Below are positions 11,539 to 26,575 of a DNA stretch of 64,000 nt, in pieces. The translations under genes were made by a program, and so were the position numbers. Within the stretch, counting starts at the first letter, position 1, and each line of letters starts with the position of its first letter. The notes below the pieces were generated by a model, which did no database searches, was not told the DNA's origin, and was given only the letters and a program-made list of their open reading frames with translations. This stretch comes from Phytophthora colocasiae (lineage: Eukaryota; Oomycota; Peronosporomycetes; Peronosporales; Peronosporaceae): the NCBI GenBank assembly GCA_018806915.1, contig JAGKQI010000105.1, forward strand, positions 3,224,001-3,288,000. The letters run 5' to 3'.

Positions 11539-11801
11539 TCTGGTGAAGTAACCAGACAATTTACGATAGGATTTTCAACTTTCACGTTAGCATATTCGCC
11601 ACTTCAGAAATGTGTTGACGAAACGATACCTCCCGAGGCCAAAGTGGCTCAACCGCAGTGCAAGGTGGGCGAACCAGATCTGTTTGCGTAAAATGCGAGC
11701 CTTGGCGCGCGCGAAAACCCTTGGTAGCCGTCTGCAGCATGCCGACTTCACTTCTCATTTATCTGCCTATCAAGCTAGCACCTAACCACACCTACGTCAA
11801 G

Positions 11802-13000
11802 ATGCCAAGGACCCCGCACCCCGAGGCCGCCCGCGCTCGTCTTCTAGCCGCCTACCGTGGCGGAGAGGACTGGATGCTTGTCGCTGCCCACAATGACATC
11901 CCTCCGACGACTGCGCGCCGAATTGTGGAGGCTGGACGCGTTGAGCTGCGACAACGTGGTGGAGCTCGGCCCTCCTGTGTCAAGTGCACCCCGGAGATCG
12001 AAGCTGCGCTGGAGCAGTACCTCGATGAAGACTGTACCTACACTCTTAATGCGATGAAAGACATGGTGCGGTTTGACTTCGGCGTGGAGTTGAGCACGTC
12101 TACGATCAGCAACAAGCTGATAGGGAAGCTGTACACGACTAAACAGGTGAGCTAACGTATTTTACTGTGGTACCAGACTGCAGCTAACCACCTTAACTTG
12201 TGCGATAGGTTCGCGTGGAGCCAATGACGTGTAACAGCGACGTCAACAAGGCTAAACGCATGGTGTTCGCCAAGGAGCTGCAGCAGCACATGGATGCTGG
12301 AGATTTCATCGTGTACTACGATGAAACGAATTTCAACGTGTACTGTAAGCGTACCCAAGGTCGTGCCAAAAAGGGCAAGCGAGCCACCGTTGTGCTTCCG
12401 CCGTCCAGGGGAGCAAACCTTCAGATTCAGTGCGCCGTGTCCACGGAGATGGGGCTCGTGCACTATCGTCTGCAGCGCGGCAGCATTCGCATGAATGTGA
12501 ATGCTGCATTTGTAGACGAAATCTACGACAAGGTCAAGTCGTCAACGATCTTTCACGAGCATTTTGAGGGAAAAAAGGTTGTCGTAGTTCTCGACAACGC
12601 CCCGGCCCACAACCAGACCGAAGACCTCATCACTGAGCGCGATGATCTTGTCCTGCTTCGGCTGGCTCCCTACTCTCCTATGTGTAACCCTATCGAAGGT
12701 ACGTTAATTCTTAGCTGCTTTTCAATTGCGGGATTATACTAACTGTAGCGGCGCATGAATAAAGGGTGTTTCAGCGTCTTGAAAGCCAAGATCAAGGCTG
12801 ATCTTGCCTTGTCTCGGGATGAACTGGTCATGGCGCGTCCACGCGGGACGATAGCGGCGGCGCGAATGGACATTCTGGAGCGTGCAGCTAAGCGCAGCAT
12901 CGTATGCATGGACATGCGCCTCGTGAACAGGATGGCGCTGCATTGCCAGCGTGCTGTTGCTGCCGCCGAGCGCATGGAAGACATGGAGTACGGCACTTGA
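11802..13000 (+). CDS. DDE transposase of the Tc1/mariner superfamily, three exons
   Basis: Exons 11802-12146, 12209-12698 and 12765-13000 give 356 residues; the introns are 62 and 66 nt. The N-terminus looks like paired helix-turn-helix DNA-binding modules (PEAARARLLAAYRGG; STSTISNKLIGKLY). The catalytic core shows Asp153 in VYYDETNFNV, Asp244 in VVVLDNAPAHN and Glu278 in LAPYSPMCNPIE, with 33 residues between the second Asp and Glu, close to DD34E elements. The second intron was placed with the acceptor AAAG before GGTGTTTCAG: this keeps the frame and reads IEGCFSVLKAKIK. It also puts the TACTAAC branch sequence at 12735-12741 about 25 nt upstream; the nearer TGTAG would give an immediate stop. 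The protein would cut at the inverted repeats and reinsert at TA. Confidence 0.88.
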
Positions 13001-13117
13001 ACTTGAGTTTCCCCCGTGGCTCCACTTCGCTCTGCGTTTTCGCCACTTTGCATTCCGTTCATAATGTCAGTTTTGCCTAATCAAACATTTCGTTTTCATA
13101 ATTTTAAAAAATCTGAT

Positions 13118-13155
13118 TTGCACTGGAGTCGCACCATCTTGGTCGGGCAAAGGTG
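13118..13155 (-). repeat. Right terminal inverted repeat of the transposon (38 bp)
   Basis: Perfect inverted copy of 11501-11538, followed by the TA at 13156-13157. It lies 117 bp downstream of the transposase stop codon. Confidence 0.95.
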
Positions 13156-13364
13156 TACACATGCACGAACGGTAGCGGGGTTATATCTTTACATTTGGAG
13201 GTAGGAGACGTCACACTATAGTGACTTGGGCGCCTACCGCGGATGTGAGTCTCGTGACTTGCTTTCCGTAGGCGAAGATGCAGCTGTGCGCGTCTTCGGG
13301 TGTAGGTAGCCGACTAAACCGCAATAATTTCAATTTCAACGAAAAGTTGACACACACGTTCCCC

Positions 13365-15095
13365 TCAGGTTTTATGATCAATATTGGCTGCGTATCCTCC
13401 TCCGAAATGAGCGAGTCTGCTCTGTAGTAACGTCACAATTTCAATGAGTAGTTTGGCCTGGACGAGATACACTTGAGTCTCCAATACAAACGCTAGCTGG
13501 TAGAGTGGTGAGAACGCAAATTTCCGCTGCAAAAATCGGATGAAGAGCACAAAAGTCCCTATTTCCAGAGCAGAAAACACCAGCAGATTCACAACCGCTG
13601 CCATCCCCCAACTGCCAGTTCCACCAGGGTAATACACAGCATTGGGGAGCTGTTCCAGTATCGACTTGTACGTGACGAAGACGAGAGGGACAAGACACTC
13701 GACGTACTCCACGAGAGCGAGATATTCACAATGAAAAAGTAGTTGCAGCCCTTCCTCAACCAGTTTCTTCGCTGTCTCGACACGTTTGGATTTGGCAGAA
13801 TAATCCTTTGACGCTGTACGGGATACTTCGGTATTTTCAGGAAAAATAGACACGTTCGTCAAGAACTGAAATGGAATCCACCGGATAATGCTTCGCTTAC
13901 GAGAACCGGTACTTGAAGCTATAGCACCAGATCCATAAATCCCAGAGGCTTGAAGAATCTGTAATTCTCTTTCCTGATCTTCCGTGAGTGGGTGGGGAAG
14001 ACACGCTCGCAGTCGAACGTTTTCGATGCAAGTGACACGGTGCCCTCGAGGATTTCGAGAAACACGAAGGATCATTGCTATCAAATCTGTGCCGTCGAAG
14101 CTGTTCGTTCGCTCCGATTTCTGGTCTCTTTGGAGGATGTTCATAATCACTTTCGCATTCATGCGCACCTCGTGAAACTCCAGTAGCCCCTGGGCTACAT
14201 CGCTGACGATAAACATGATCGAGAGGATGATGGAGCCTGAAGTCGTCATACACGCAGAAACAAACAGTGCGCTAAAAAAATCCACCGTGAATGCTACGAG
14301 TTCTGGTATAAAATCTTCCAGCTCTCGAATTGCCATGACCATTAACTTCTTCGCCGTGAATTTCCAAAGTGGAAGCGCCAGAATCATTGCGCCACGGATT
14401 TTTAACGGGGCAGCGTCGTAGATTACTCGATACATACGATAAACGCCACCCAGCACTATAAACGCAAGGAGAAACCGATAAAATCTTCGGAAGTAAGGTC
14501 GATCCGGTGAAGCGCTCCCAAACTCCTTCTTGCTGAAAACAAGACGGACCATAGCTGCAATACATAGACCCATGACAACGCTTCCAAGCTGCAGCATGAA
14601 CGGTACTGGAAAACCCTTGACAACTGCAGCAAAGATACACGTCCCCACAAAAATGGACGTTGATCCAAGAGATACAATCCATCTTTTGAACAGCGTAAAG
14701 TCGAGACCAGGAACGTACGTGAGCAATTGGGACACTCCAATAAAGCTGATTGCTAGTAAAGTCAGTGTCCATCGAATCCAGAAGACCCAGTTAGCTGCCC
14801 AGCCTTCAGACGGGTGCTGCAGTGGAAGACATTCGAGTAGTACTGCCACGGTGAACGCTGGAAGGGGAGTCAAAACACACACCAGAATGACCCGCGCTCT
14901 TGACGTCCTTTTACAGTAATGGTCCAAGCTTTCAAGACGTTCGATCGAGTAGGAACCCTGTCGACCAACTTGCATCTCACTCCATTTATTCTCCAAACGA
15001 TTCCAAAACGTCGAGACGGGGGAATCATAGACCAGTTTGGCAGCGGCCTGGACAACACTGACTCGAGCACTTCTCATGACTATTCCTACACTCAC
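13365..15095 (-). CDS. Multi-spanning membrane protein family, copy 3, the only intact copy
   Basis: A single unbroken frame encodes 576 residues. A cytoplasmic-looking start carries the family signature MQVGRQGSYSIERLESL at residues 41-57. Hydrophobic segments follow at roughly 68-92, 103-128, 139-160, 165-187, 205-225, 236-250, 264-285, 286-305, 456-480, 500-522 and 533-557, so ten or so membrane spans. A polar, probably disordered loop (residues 320-440) separates the two halves. Conserved C-terminal blocks are FHCEYLALVEYVECLVPL and RKFAFSPLYQLAFVLETQVY. Unlike the other four copies it lacks the final intron and the DFTFxFEWL last exon; after LAHFG it ends GGYAANIDHKT. I know no named domain. 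A transporter, channel or receptor-like role is possible but unsupported. Confidence 0.85.
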   Translation of the reverse strand: MSVGIVMRSARVSVVQAAAKLVYDSPVSTFWNRLENKWSEMQVGRQGSYSIERLESLDHYCKRTSRARVILVCVLTPLPAFTVAVLLECLPLQHPSEGWAANWVFWIRWTLTLLAISFIGVSQLLTYVPGLDFTLFKRWIVSLGSTSIFVGTCIFAAVVKGFPVPFMLQLGSVVMGLCIAAMVRLVFSKKEFGSASPDRPYFRRFYRFLLAFIVLGGVYRMYRVIYDAAPLKIRGAMILALPLWKFTAKKLMVMAIRELEDFIPELVAFTVDFFSALFVSACMTTSGSIILSIMFIVSDVAQGLLEFHEVRMNAKVIMNILQRDQKSERTNSFDGTDLIAMILRVSRNPRGHRVTCIENVRLRACLPHPLTEDQERELQILQASGIYGSGAIASSTGSRKRSIIRWIPFQFLTNVSIFPENTEVSRTASKDYSAKSKRVETAKKLVEEGLQLLFHCEYLALVEYVECLVPLVFVTYKSILEQLPNAVYYPGGTGSWGMAAVVNLLVFSALEIGTFVLFIRFLQRKFAFSPLYQLAFVLETQVYLVQAKLLIEIVTLLQSRLAHFGGGYAANIDHKT

Positions 15096-15279
15096 AATGA
15101 GGTTAGCGTTAGCACTGACACGAGCATAAGCTCATTCTAAACATACTCTTGTCCAAACTTCGGCAATCCAAACTACTGAGAGCACGAAAGTCTATACATA
15201 AACATTGACAAGTGGATATCTGGACAACCACCTTAAATGCAAATCAGCCCATGACAACGTACTGATCGTGGTTCGGGGC

Positions 15280-18807
<3,528 letters not shown>

Positions 18808-18993
18808 GGCGCCTCGAGCTTCGCCTTCACCTGGGGGATGATGATTCGGCGGTAGGATGGTAGTGACACGCTAACTGTACACGAAATACTATATTGACAA
18901 AATGTGGTAATTAAAAACTATAGTTGTCAAAACAAGGTACAAAAACACACACCGAAATGGCTACATAAAAGGCAACTTACATGACACAATTAG

Positions 18994-20725
18994 ATGAAGC
19001 TGTTAGAGAATCTCGTAACGAAGTGGAGGGCACTCCAGGTCGGTCACCAAGGTTCCTACTCCATTGAACGATTAGAAAGTCTGGATTTCTATTGCAAGTC
19101 GACGTCACGAGCTCGAGTGCTGTTGGTTTGTGTTTTAACTCCACTTCCGTCCCTCCTAGTTATTATTCTGGTTGAATGTCTACCACTACGGTCTCCATCT
19201 GACGGGTGGAAAGCCAACTGGGTCTTCTGGATTCGACTTGGCTTCACTATCTTTACGATGCTTTTGTCGGCAATGGCAGCACTTCACACATTTGTTCCTG
19301 ATCTGAAGGCGACAATAACGAAAAGGTTAATTGTGGTTTGTGGTGCGACTTGTGCCTATGTAGCGACAGCTCTTGCAGGTGCAAATGTCATTGGCTTCCC
19401 TATTCCGTTGCTTTGGATTCTTGGAGGTTCGTGTATGTCAATTTACGTGCCAAGTTTGTTTCTGCTGGTTTTTGGATCCACTCCTTTTGTCAAAACTTCG
19501 CCCTGCAGACCGAATTTACAGCGATTCTCCCGTTATTTCTTCGCTTATATGACACTGGCTGGTGTCTTCCCATGTTACAAAGTTCTCTACGAGTTTATTC
19601 CTACTGGGTATCGAGGAATTGTAATTGTTGTGCTGCCTCTGTGGCGTCTTGCAGCCAAGCAGTTTATGGTCCAAGCGACAAGAGAGTTGGAAGATTTTAT
19701 GCCGGAGATTGTCGCTTTCACAGTGGATTTCTTTAGTGCGCTCTTCGTATCGGTGTGCATGTCCACCTCTGGCTCCAGTAAGCTTGCTGTACTATTTATC
19801 ACTGCAGACGTTGGAATGTCCATGTTAGAACTGCAGGATGTTCGAGCAGTTTCCAAGTCAATGAAAAAGCTTCTTCAGCAGAAAGACCAAGAAGTAGATA
19901 CCCCTGAAACTAATCTAGTGTCGACTATATTGGTGTGACGAGAGATCTGAATACGTCCCCTATCAAGGGTTTGGAGTCAACACGACTGTGGGCCTGCTTG
20001 CCACACCAACTCCCTCAATCCCACACAATGCGACTTGGCCTTTTGGTGGAATCAGGTGTATTTGGACATACACAAAAGCCACTATCTCTTACGAGTAACA
20101 GTCAACCACGATGGCATCTCCCACTCGCGTCTGTTGTACCGCTAGACCAGCAATTTTCACCAGGACCTCAGGCCAAAGAAGTGGCCAGGGCTTCCAGTAA
20201 AACTTCTCGGACATCAAAGAGCTCCAGTTCGCAAGCGAAAAGATCAAAGGAAGTTGTTCGATTGGGTCTTCAAGTGTTATTCCACTGGGAATATGTAGCC
20301 TTGGTCGAGTACGTGGAATGTATCGTTCCACTCGTTTTCGTCGCGTACAAGTCGATTCTTGCGAATCTCCCGAATGTCGTTTACTATCCTAGTGGTGCTG
20401 GGGCTTGGAACTCGGTTTCAGCAGCGAACATCTTGCTTTTTGGAGCACTGGAAGTCACTTCGTTCTTCTTACTCAACTGTTATCTGCGGAGAAATTTTGC
20501 TTTCTCGCCTTTGTATCAACTTGCGTTCGTGCTTGAGACCCAGATTCAATCTGTCCAAACAAAGCTGTTCATTGAGACAATATTGCTCCTGCAGTATGAG
20601 CTCGAACATCTTGGTACGTCGTTCGTAAGCGTTGAAGTCTTGTGAGCATGAATTGACTGTGCATTTGTGCAAAAATGTATATAGGGACAGACTTCAGCTT
20701 TCGCTTTGAATGGCTCAAGAAATAG
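18994..20725 (+). pseudogene. Multi-spanning membrane protein family, copy 4, single frameshift
   Basis: From ATG 18994 the first 314 codons carry the signature LQVGHQGSYSIERLESL and the N-terminal membrane half. The frame ends at TGA 19936-19938, just after LVSTIL. A one-base change there would restore the family reading ILGVTRDLNTSPIKGLESTR, which continues in another frame to the C-terminal half (VLFHWEYVALVEYVECIVPL, RRNFAFSPLYQLAFVLETQ). The last intron is 20615-20684 (70 nt) and the last exon reads GTDFSFRFEWLKK, stop 20723-20725. This is the least damaged of the broken copies: a single frame change, either a young pseudogene, an error, or a recoding site. It starts 186 bp from the divergent BEACH gene. 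Confidence 0.72.
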
Positions 20726-20925
20726 ACTTAATATCTACAGCAGAGTCCATTTTGGCTAACTAAATACTTCGAAGTAGTAGAATAGCAACTGGAATGACTT
20801 CAACATCCTCATGAGACTCAGACGTGCAATTACCAGTTTTCCTCCTATCGAAAACTATTTGAGGGGGTTAGTGTCGAATGTCTTTTCTTAGTGTTCGACA
20901 TTGTTTCTATGAACAATTCTCAGCT

Positions 20926-22748
20926 ATGGTTGATCAAGAGGAACAACGGGAGGCCACTTCACTGAACGAGACTCAAAAACCTTCACATGAATCTGTCTGG
21001 AGTCGTATCGAGGACTTTTGGAATAAAATTCAAGTGGGTCGACAGGGCTCCTACTCCATTGAGCGTCTCGTGAAGAGTACTGTACAACTACCTCAAAAGC
21101 ACGTGTATTTCTCGTCTGTGTACTTACTCCACTTCCAGTTTTAACTGCTGCTGTGCTTCTGGAATGCCTTCCTTTGCGCTCTCCAGCAGAAGGATGGGCT
21201 GCTAATTGGATGTTCTGGATCCGATTAGCCTGTATGGTGTTCACATTGAGCTTGGCAGGTTTCTCTCAAATGAATGCTTTTATCCCAGGCTTCAACCTCA
21301 CAGCTATGAAGATGATCACTGCATCTTTAGGGATCTGTATTGTTCAAGTTGGGACATATTTACTCGAAGGTGTTGTGTTTGGCTTCCCAGTCCCGTTCAT
21401 GTGGCAATTGGGAGCTATTTCAATGGCAATTTACGCTCCAGCTATCACTCGTTTAGTCTTTGGCCCTGGTTTATTCCAGAAGAATTCTCTGCTGTGGTTA
21501 CATCACGAGCGATTTCAGAGGTGTTTCTTCGTTCACTTGGCGTTGACAGGGGTTTATCCATTGTACAAAGCTTTATACGACCAAATTCCACACGGATATC
21601 GCGGTGCTGTTGTTTTTGTGCTTCCGATTTGGAAATTTGGAGCGAAGCGATTCGTTGTGCATGCTACTCGTGATCTGGAAGATTTTATCCCCGAGCTTGT
21701 GGCCTTTTCCGTGGATTTTTTAGTGCCCTCTTCTTGTCGGTTTGTATGACGACCTCGGGCTCGATCTACCTCTCTGCATTGTTCATAGCAGCAGATATCT
21801 GTCAAGTAATGCTCGAGTTTCGGGAAGTCCGAAATAACGCGAATACTTTACTGCAACTTGTAAATCATCGACGAACTACTGCTAAACGCCTTCGAGGAAC
21901 AACTCGACAGCCATCTGAAAGCTCTGAAACTTCCGAGTTGCTTACAATGATTCTTGGAGTGGCTCGAAATCCAAGCGGCTTTCGAGTGACAACGTTAGAA
22001 AATACACGTCTGTGGGCAAGTCCGCCCAATCTCCTCCCTGAGGAGCTTGAGAGAAGGATGCTAACGTTGGGAGCATCCGGTTTCTATGGCTCGAGAGGTC
22101 TCCCTTCCAACAGAACAGCATCAATAGCTTCAGACCGTAAACCTCATTACCGTCGACCCATTTACGGTCAGAGTATTTCAGTAGCTCCAGCCCCTGCTAG
22201 CCCAAAATTGTCGAAAGGTATGAGCAAAATCATGGCAAGTTCCAGAAGTTTTAAGCAGTCCAAACGATCCCAAGAATTGGTTCTACAAGGGCTTCAATTG
22301 CTGTTTCATTGTGAATATCTAGCACTTGTCGAGTACATCGAGTGCGTGGTTCCACTTATATTTGTCGTGTACAAATCAATTCTCGAACAGCTCCCGAATG
22401 TTGTTTATTATCCTGGTGGTGAAGGAGTGTGGGGAATGACCGCAGTTACGAATCTTCTGGTATTTGCAGTGCTCGAAATTGTGTCACTCGTTTTCCTTCA
22501 CTTTTTCTTGCAGCGGAAATTCGCTTTCTCGCCACTCTATCAGCTCGCATTTGTACTGGAGACGCAGGTTTACCCAGTTCAGGCGAATTTGTTCTTGGAG
22601 ACAATATTTTTGCTGCAGTACCAGCTCGAACATCTAGGTGAGGTTTTTTATTGAAATTTCTCCAGATAAATGAGTTCTAACCGCAACAATTGTACTGGCA
22701 GGTGCCGACTTTACCTTCCAGTTTGACTGGCTTCGGAAACAAGGGTAG
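20926..22748 (+). pseudogene. Multi-spanning membrane protein family, copy 5, frameshifted
   Basis: The likely ATG is 20926, though an in-frame ATG at 20878 is also possible. The signature IQVGRQGSYSIERL is followed near 21070 by a small deletion that shifts frame; the family reading resumes as EYCTTTSKARVFLVCVLTPL. A second break near 21720 is a missing T in a T-run (VDFLVP instead of VDFFSALF). The third part is open through the loop and C-terminal half to a last intron at 22638-22701 (64 nt) and the last exon GADFTFQFDWLRKQG, stop 22746-22748. It follows copy 4 in direct orientation, about 200 bp away, so the two look like a local tandem duplication. Confidence 0.75.
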
Positions 22749-22940
22749 CAATGACTTCAACATCTTTAGAATGATGGTAGAGTTCGTCACTGATTACGGA
22801 TTAGTGACCTCAATTCGATTGTGTTGCATTTAGATTGCGCAACATAAGGTTTTGACTTGAGTTTTGTAAGAAGAAGTTAAACGCCCTTCTATTGGGTGAC
22901 AGTTAGTCTGGAATCCTCCACCACAAGCTCACTGCGAATC

Positions 22941-23321
22941 ATGGCGTCCTCCTCCTCCGTGTTGCGTCTGTATCGCGAGATGCTGCGCAATGCAGCCAAT
23001 TTCGAGGTATGGATCCTCCGGTTCTACATGTTTCCCTGTCAATTGCAATGCTTTGATGCTTTCCGCGTTCTGCTATCGATATTTTACTTACACGTTCTGT
23101 TTTGTTTTGCCACTGTTTAGACCTACAACTTCCGTGCCTACGCCACACGCCGCGTCAAGGAAGATTTCCGCAAGAATAGCGCGTTGAAGGCTGGCAGTCC
23201 GGAACAGGAGAAGGCTCTTGTGTTTGCGCGCGAACAGGCAGACATGCTGTACCGTCAGATGATCGTCTCGAAGCTCTACAAGCCCCACGTTAGGAGCGTC
23301 ATGGAGACGATGACGAAATAA
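22941..23321 (+). CDS. LYRM4: LYR-motif protein LYRM4/ISD11, two exons
   Basis: Exons 22941-23006 and 23121-23321, split by a 114-nt intron, the longest in the window, give 88 residues. The defining LYR motif is in VLRLYREMLRNAANF, followed by TYNFRAYATRRVKEDFRKN, which matches ISD11 almost position for position. ISD11 binds and stabilises the cysteine desulfurase NFS1, together with acyl carrier protein, in the mitochondrial matrix, where iron-sulfur clusters are assembled. The short basic N-terminus fits mitochondrial import. It lies 192 bp after the last broken membrane-protein copy and starts the conserved block of the window. Confidence 0.92.
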
Positions 23322-23906
23322 GTAGATGCAGAGATACCTATATGCCATTTGTCTAACAGAAGAAGAGATCATGCATCTGATGCCTTTTGAACCGAGTTGC
23401 ATCATCCTGCCATTGGCTTTGATCACAGCACGACTTCCCGATAATAGTACGCTACGCTCCAGTACTGTACATTTACGCAGCTGACTGAGTACAGTATCAA
23501 CAATTGTCTTGCCGTTTCTTCTTTCCGCCCTCGCTCTGGTGTTCCGATCACCACGCGTCAGCACATCTCACAGCGCCTCCGGATGTCATGGGCGCAAATA
23601 AAAGCCCCACCGAGCCAACAACGCTCTTGGGTTATAAAAAGCTCGACGTCGGCATGACATTGGCCAATGAGCATTGCGAAGCCACCCCCATCCCCAGTGT
23701 TGCGGAGAAATCCTTTGCATCGAAGCTCTGTAGTAATAAGTTATTTTCTTCTTCCTAAAACTATTGACTTTGATTCAAATCCCTTGTCAAACAGTTCTCA
23801 CCACAGAAACGGGTCAACAAAGCCAAAGGGGGGGACGGCGCCACCACCAGGGAAGAAGAAACCTCCAGGCCACAACGAAGCGCAGAGTGTTGGTCTTTTG
23901 GACAAG
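23322..23906. other. Intergenic/5' untranslated region before the SAPS gene
   Basis: This 585-bp stretch holds no supported gene. A TATA-like GGTTATAAAAAGC lies near 23629-23641. The frame of the downstream SAPS gene stays open upstream to about 23667, but that extension is low-complexity and lacks family similarity, so it is treated as leader sequence. Confidence 0.45.
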
Positions 23907-26366
23907 ATGTCGCTATTCTCCGCCATGGCCGACGACCCAGGTGTATGGGCGCAAGGCTCGTCGCTCTTTAACATCTCCAGCCCATTGAACGATCTGCTGG
24001 AGAAGGACGACTTCACACTGGAGCAGGTGCTACAGGAGGACGAACTCGTGCAGGAAGTCAAGACCCGCAACACCAAGTTGCTGGACTTGTACGTAATCAG
24101 TTTTTTATTTTTTTTTTACTTACGCTGATGCGGTACGGTATTTTTTAATTTCTTATTTGTTTTATATAGTCTATCGCAGGATGCCATTTTGCATAAGCTG
24201 GTGGAGTATGTTGTACGCTCCCCTGAAGATACTACGGACGACCTACGTACTCTCAAGTACCCCTACATGTCGTGTGAAGTCATTTGCTGTGATATCACTA
24301 GCATTACGGAAGCTTTGGTATCTTCTAATGAGGGAAAGATCGTCGAGACGCTCTTTGAGTTCCTGTATCAGACGGAACCGCTGGACCCTCGCCTAACTGG
24401 ATACTTTGAGAAGATCATGACCATGCTGATGGTCCGCAAGCCGCAGGAGATGACGGCACTGCTGAACAAGAACTCGGAGCAGCTACTCGCGGGTTTTGCA
24501 CGTCATTCTGCTAGTTTTTCCATTGCAGAGCTGCTTAAACGTCTTCTACAGCCCTACCAAGCGGATTACATGGACGACTGCATGGATTTCCCTGGTATGT
24601 CCATGGGCTTCCCCCCTTCAAACTCGTGGTACGGAGCGGATGATGATGATGGAATGAGCGGCAGTGAAACCCCTACGGCTTCTAAGGATAAGACGCTGAC
24701 ATGGCAATCGGAACCGACGGTGGTGAACTTGTTGTTGGCCACGCTGGCTGACCCCAAGGCTGATAGTGACGCGCACAAGCACGCATCGGAAGTGCTGGTG
24801 GACATTATCCACTGCGGGACACGGGCGCAGCAGACTGACCCCGCTTCGCCTGCCAGTTCCAGTGCACCTGTTTCCTTTGCACTGCTGGAACATTTGGAGA
24901 CGAAGGAAGTGGCGGATAAGCTGGCAATCCTCGCTGTCCCTTCCGATGATGCGACCTCCCCGTGTGTGTCATCCATGACAGGTGCCATTTCAGTGTTGAG
25001 TGCATTGCTGTCGCGTGCTACGAATGCCCAGTACTGTGCGACGGATGAGATGCCGCCCGCAGTTGCATGTGCAGTTGAGCGGTTGCCCCAGATTTGTGCG
25101 ATCTTGAAGACGGATGCAGCGGATGCCGGTACCATTCGTAATCAGCGCCACCAGGAGGTGCCACGTCTCGGTCTGCGTCGTTTGAAGATGGTTGGACTTG
25201 TTGTGCTTCTCATGCAGTCCAAGTACCAGAAGGTGGATATTGCGCTGCTTGAGCAGCACGCTATTGAGATCTGCTTGGACTTGTTCTTTAAATTCGAGTC
25301 GGTAAACATGCTTCATGCTGACGTGGAGAGCATGGTGATCGGTATCTTAGAAAGCGGTAGCCACGAATTGCTGGTAGGATTAGTGAAGGACGCTCAACTG
25401 TTGCCACGTATTATTGACGCGCACGAGAAGAACGACGAGGCTACCGCGGCTGCTAAGGGTTTTTCTCTCGGATACGTGGGTCACCTTCATCGAATTTGCA
25501 ACATGCTCATGACTATGCTGGAGGATGTCCGTGGAAACACGAACGAGGAGGGGTCTTTGAACGAGATGCGGCACGCCGATACGGTGCTGGAGCTTTTCGA
25601 AGATGACGAGGCCACGTGGAAAAAGTGGGAGGAGCTATCGTCTAAGGTGCTTGCCCCTATTTACGAGCGTGAGCGTCTTCCTCTTGGTGGTGTAACGATT
25701 TCTCAGGGTAGCGAGGATCCGTATTCGGTTATGGGATTCAACCAGAACGACGAGTTGTTGAACGCCCAGTTCGCCGAGATGCTTGGCGCTTCTGGGTTCG
25801 GCTCTGACCCTAATGGCTTCGATACGGACTTCGACGTGAAGGACACTGACACACCCATGCTACCAGAAATCATGAATGACAGCAGCAGTAGCGAGGAAGA
25901 AGATGAGGAAGAGCTGGCACGGCAGGAGAGTGCCGCTAAGGATGGCGAGGGCGGTGTGGGGACAGACCGCTGGGCAAACTTCGAGTCTGGCGGTAGCTGG
26001 GCCAAGTTTGAAGACACCTTCGAGGATATCCCATTCGAGCCTATTCCCGGTATGGAAAATGACGATTTTGATGATGATGAGCCAGTGCCAGCAATTGTCA
26101 CCACGGCAGACCTGGCTAACCCTGCGGCTGTGGGAGTCGCAGCAGCAGCCACTGAAGCTGCTCCTGTACCTGCCGCAGGAGAAGCAGCAACAGCGGCTGC
26201 GACGGAGACAACCACGGAGACTCCAGCTGAGGAGACCACTACAACCGAGGCAGAGAAGAAAACCGAGACAACGGAGGAGGGTAGCGCCGCTAACGAGGTG
26301 GCACCTAGTGCAGAGGCGGTAGAAGAAACTTCAAAGGATGCTGCTGCCCCAGAGGCGCAGGCGTGA
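23907..26366 (+). CDS. SAPS-domain regulatory subunit of a PP6/SIT4-type phosphatase, two exons
   Basis: Exons 23907-24088 and 24170-26366 (81-nt intron) give 792 residues. The N-terminal third matches SAPS/PP6R proteins: LNDLLEKDDFTLEQVLQEDELVQEVKT, KLLDFLSQDAILHKLVEY, LKYPYMSCEVICCD and LFEFLYQTEPLDPRLTGYF. Helical repeats continue to about residue 500. The tail is acidic and then Ala/Glu/Thr-rich, so probably disordered, with WANFESGGSWAKFEDTF as a possible short interaction motif. SAPS proteins hold the PP6/Sit4 catalytic subunit and direct it in cell-cycle, ER-Golgi and DNA-damage control. I chose ATG 23907 because the homology begins there. The C-terminal low-complexity part is not conserved across the family, so its length is lineage-specific. 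Confidence 0.92.
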
Positions 26367-26575
26367 ATTGACAGACAATAGATTCGCTCTTTGATGGGGT
26401 GCAGCCACGCGACGATTATCTCACGGCAGACAAATATGCTGTCGCCCCAGTATCATGTAGTTTCCCTATAGTTTTTGTTAATCTTTGACTCCCGCTTCGC
26501 CTTACACGTTTCCTTCGCATTTCTGCATGTACACACAACCTTGTTGGACAGTGCACATTACTGTAGTTGGCTTGC

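Larger units (their letters stand above)
11499..13157 (+). mobile_element. Tc1/mariner-superfamily DNA transposon, apparently intact
   Basis: The element runs from 11501 to 13155 (1655 bp), flanked by TA on each side (11499-11500 and 13156-13157). TA is the target-site duplication expected for IS630-Tc1-mariner elements. Its ends are 38-bp inverted repeats identical in every base, starting CACCTTTGCCCGACC. Inside is one spliced transposase gene on the plus strand with all three catalytic acidic residues. The perfect repeats and open transposase suggest recent arrival or recent activity. It sits between membrane-protein copies 2 and 3. Confidence 0.9.
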
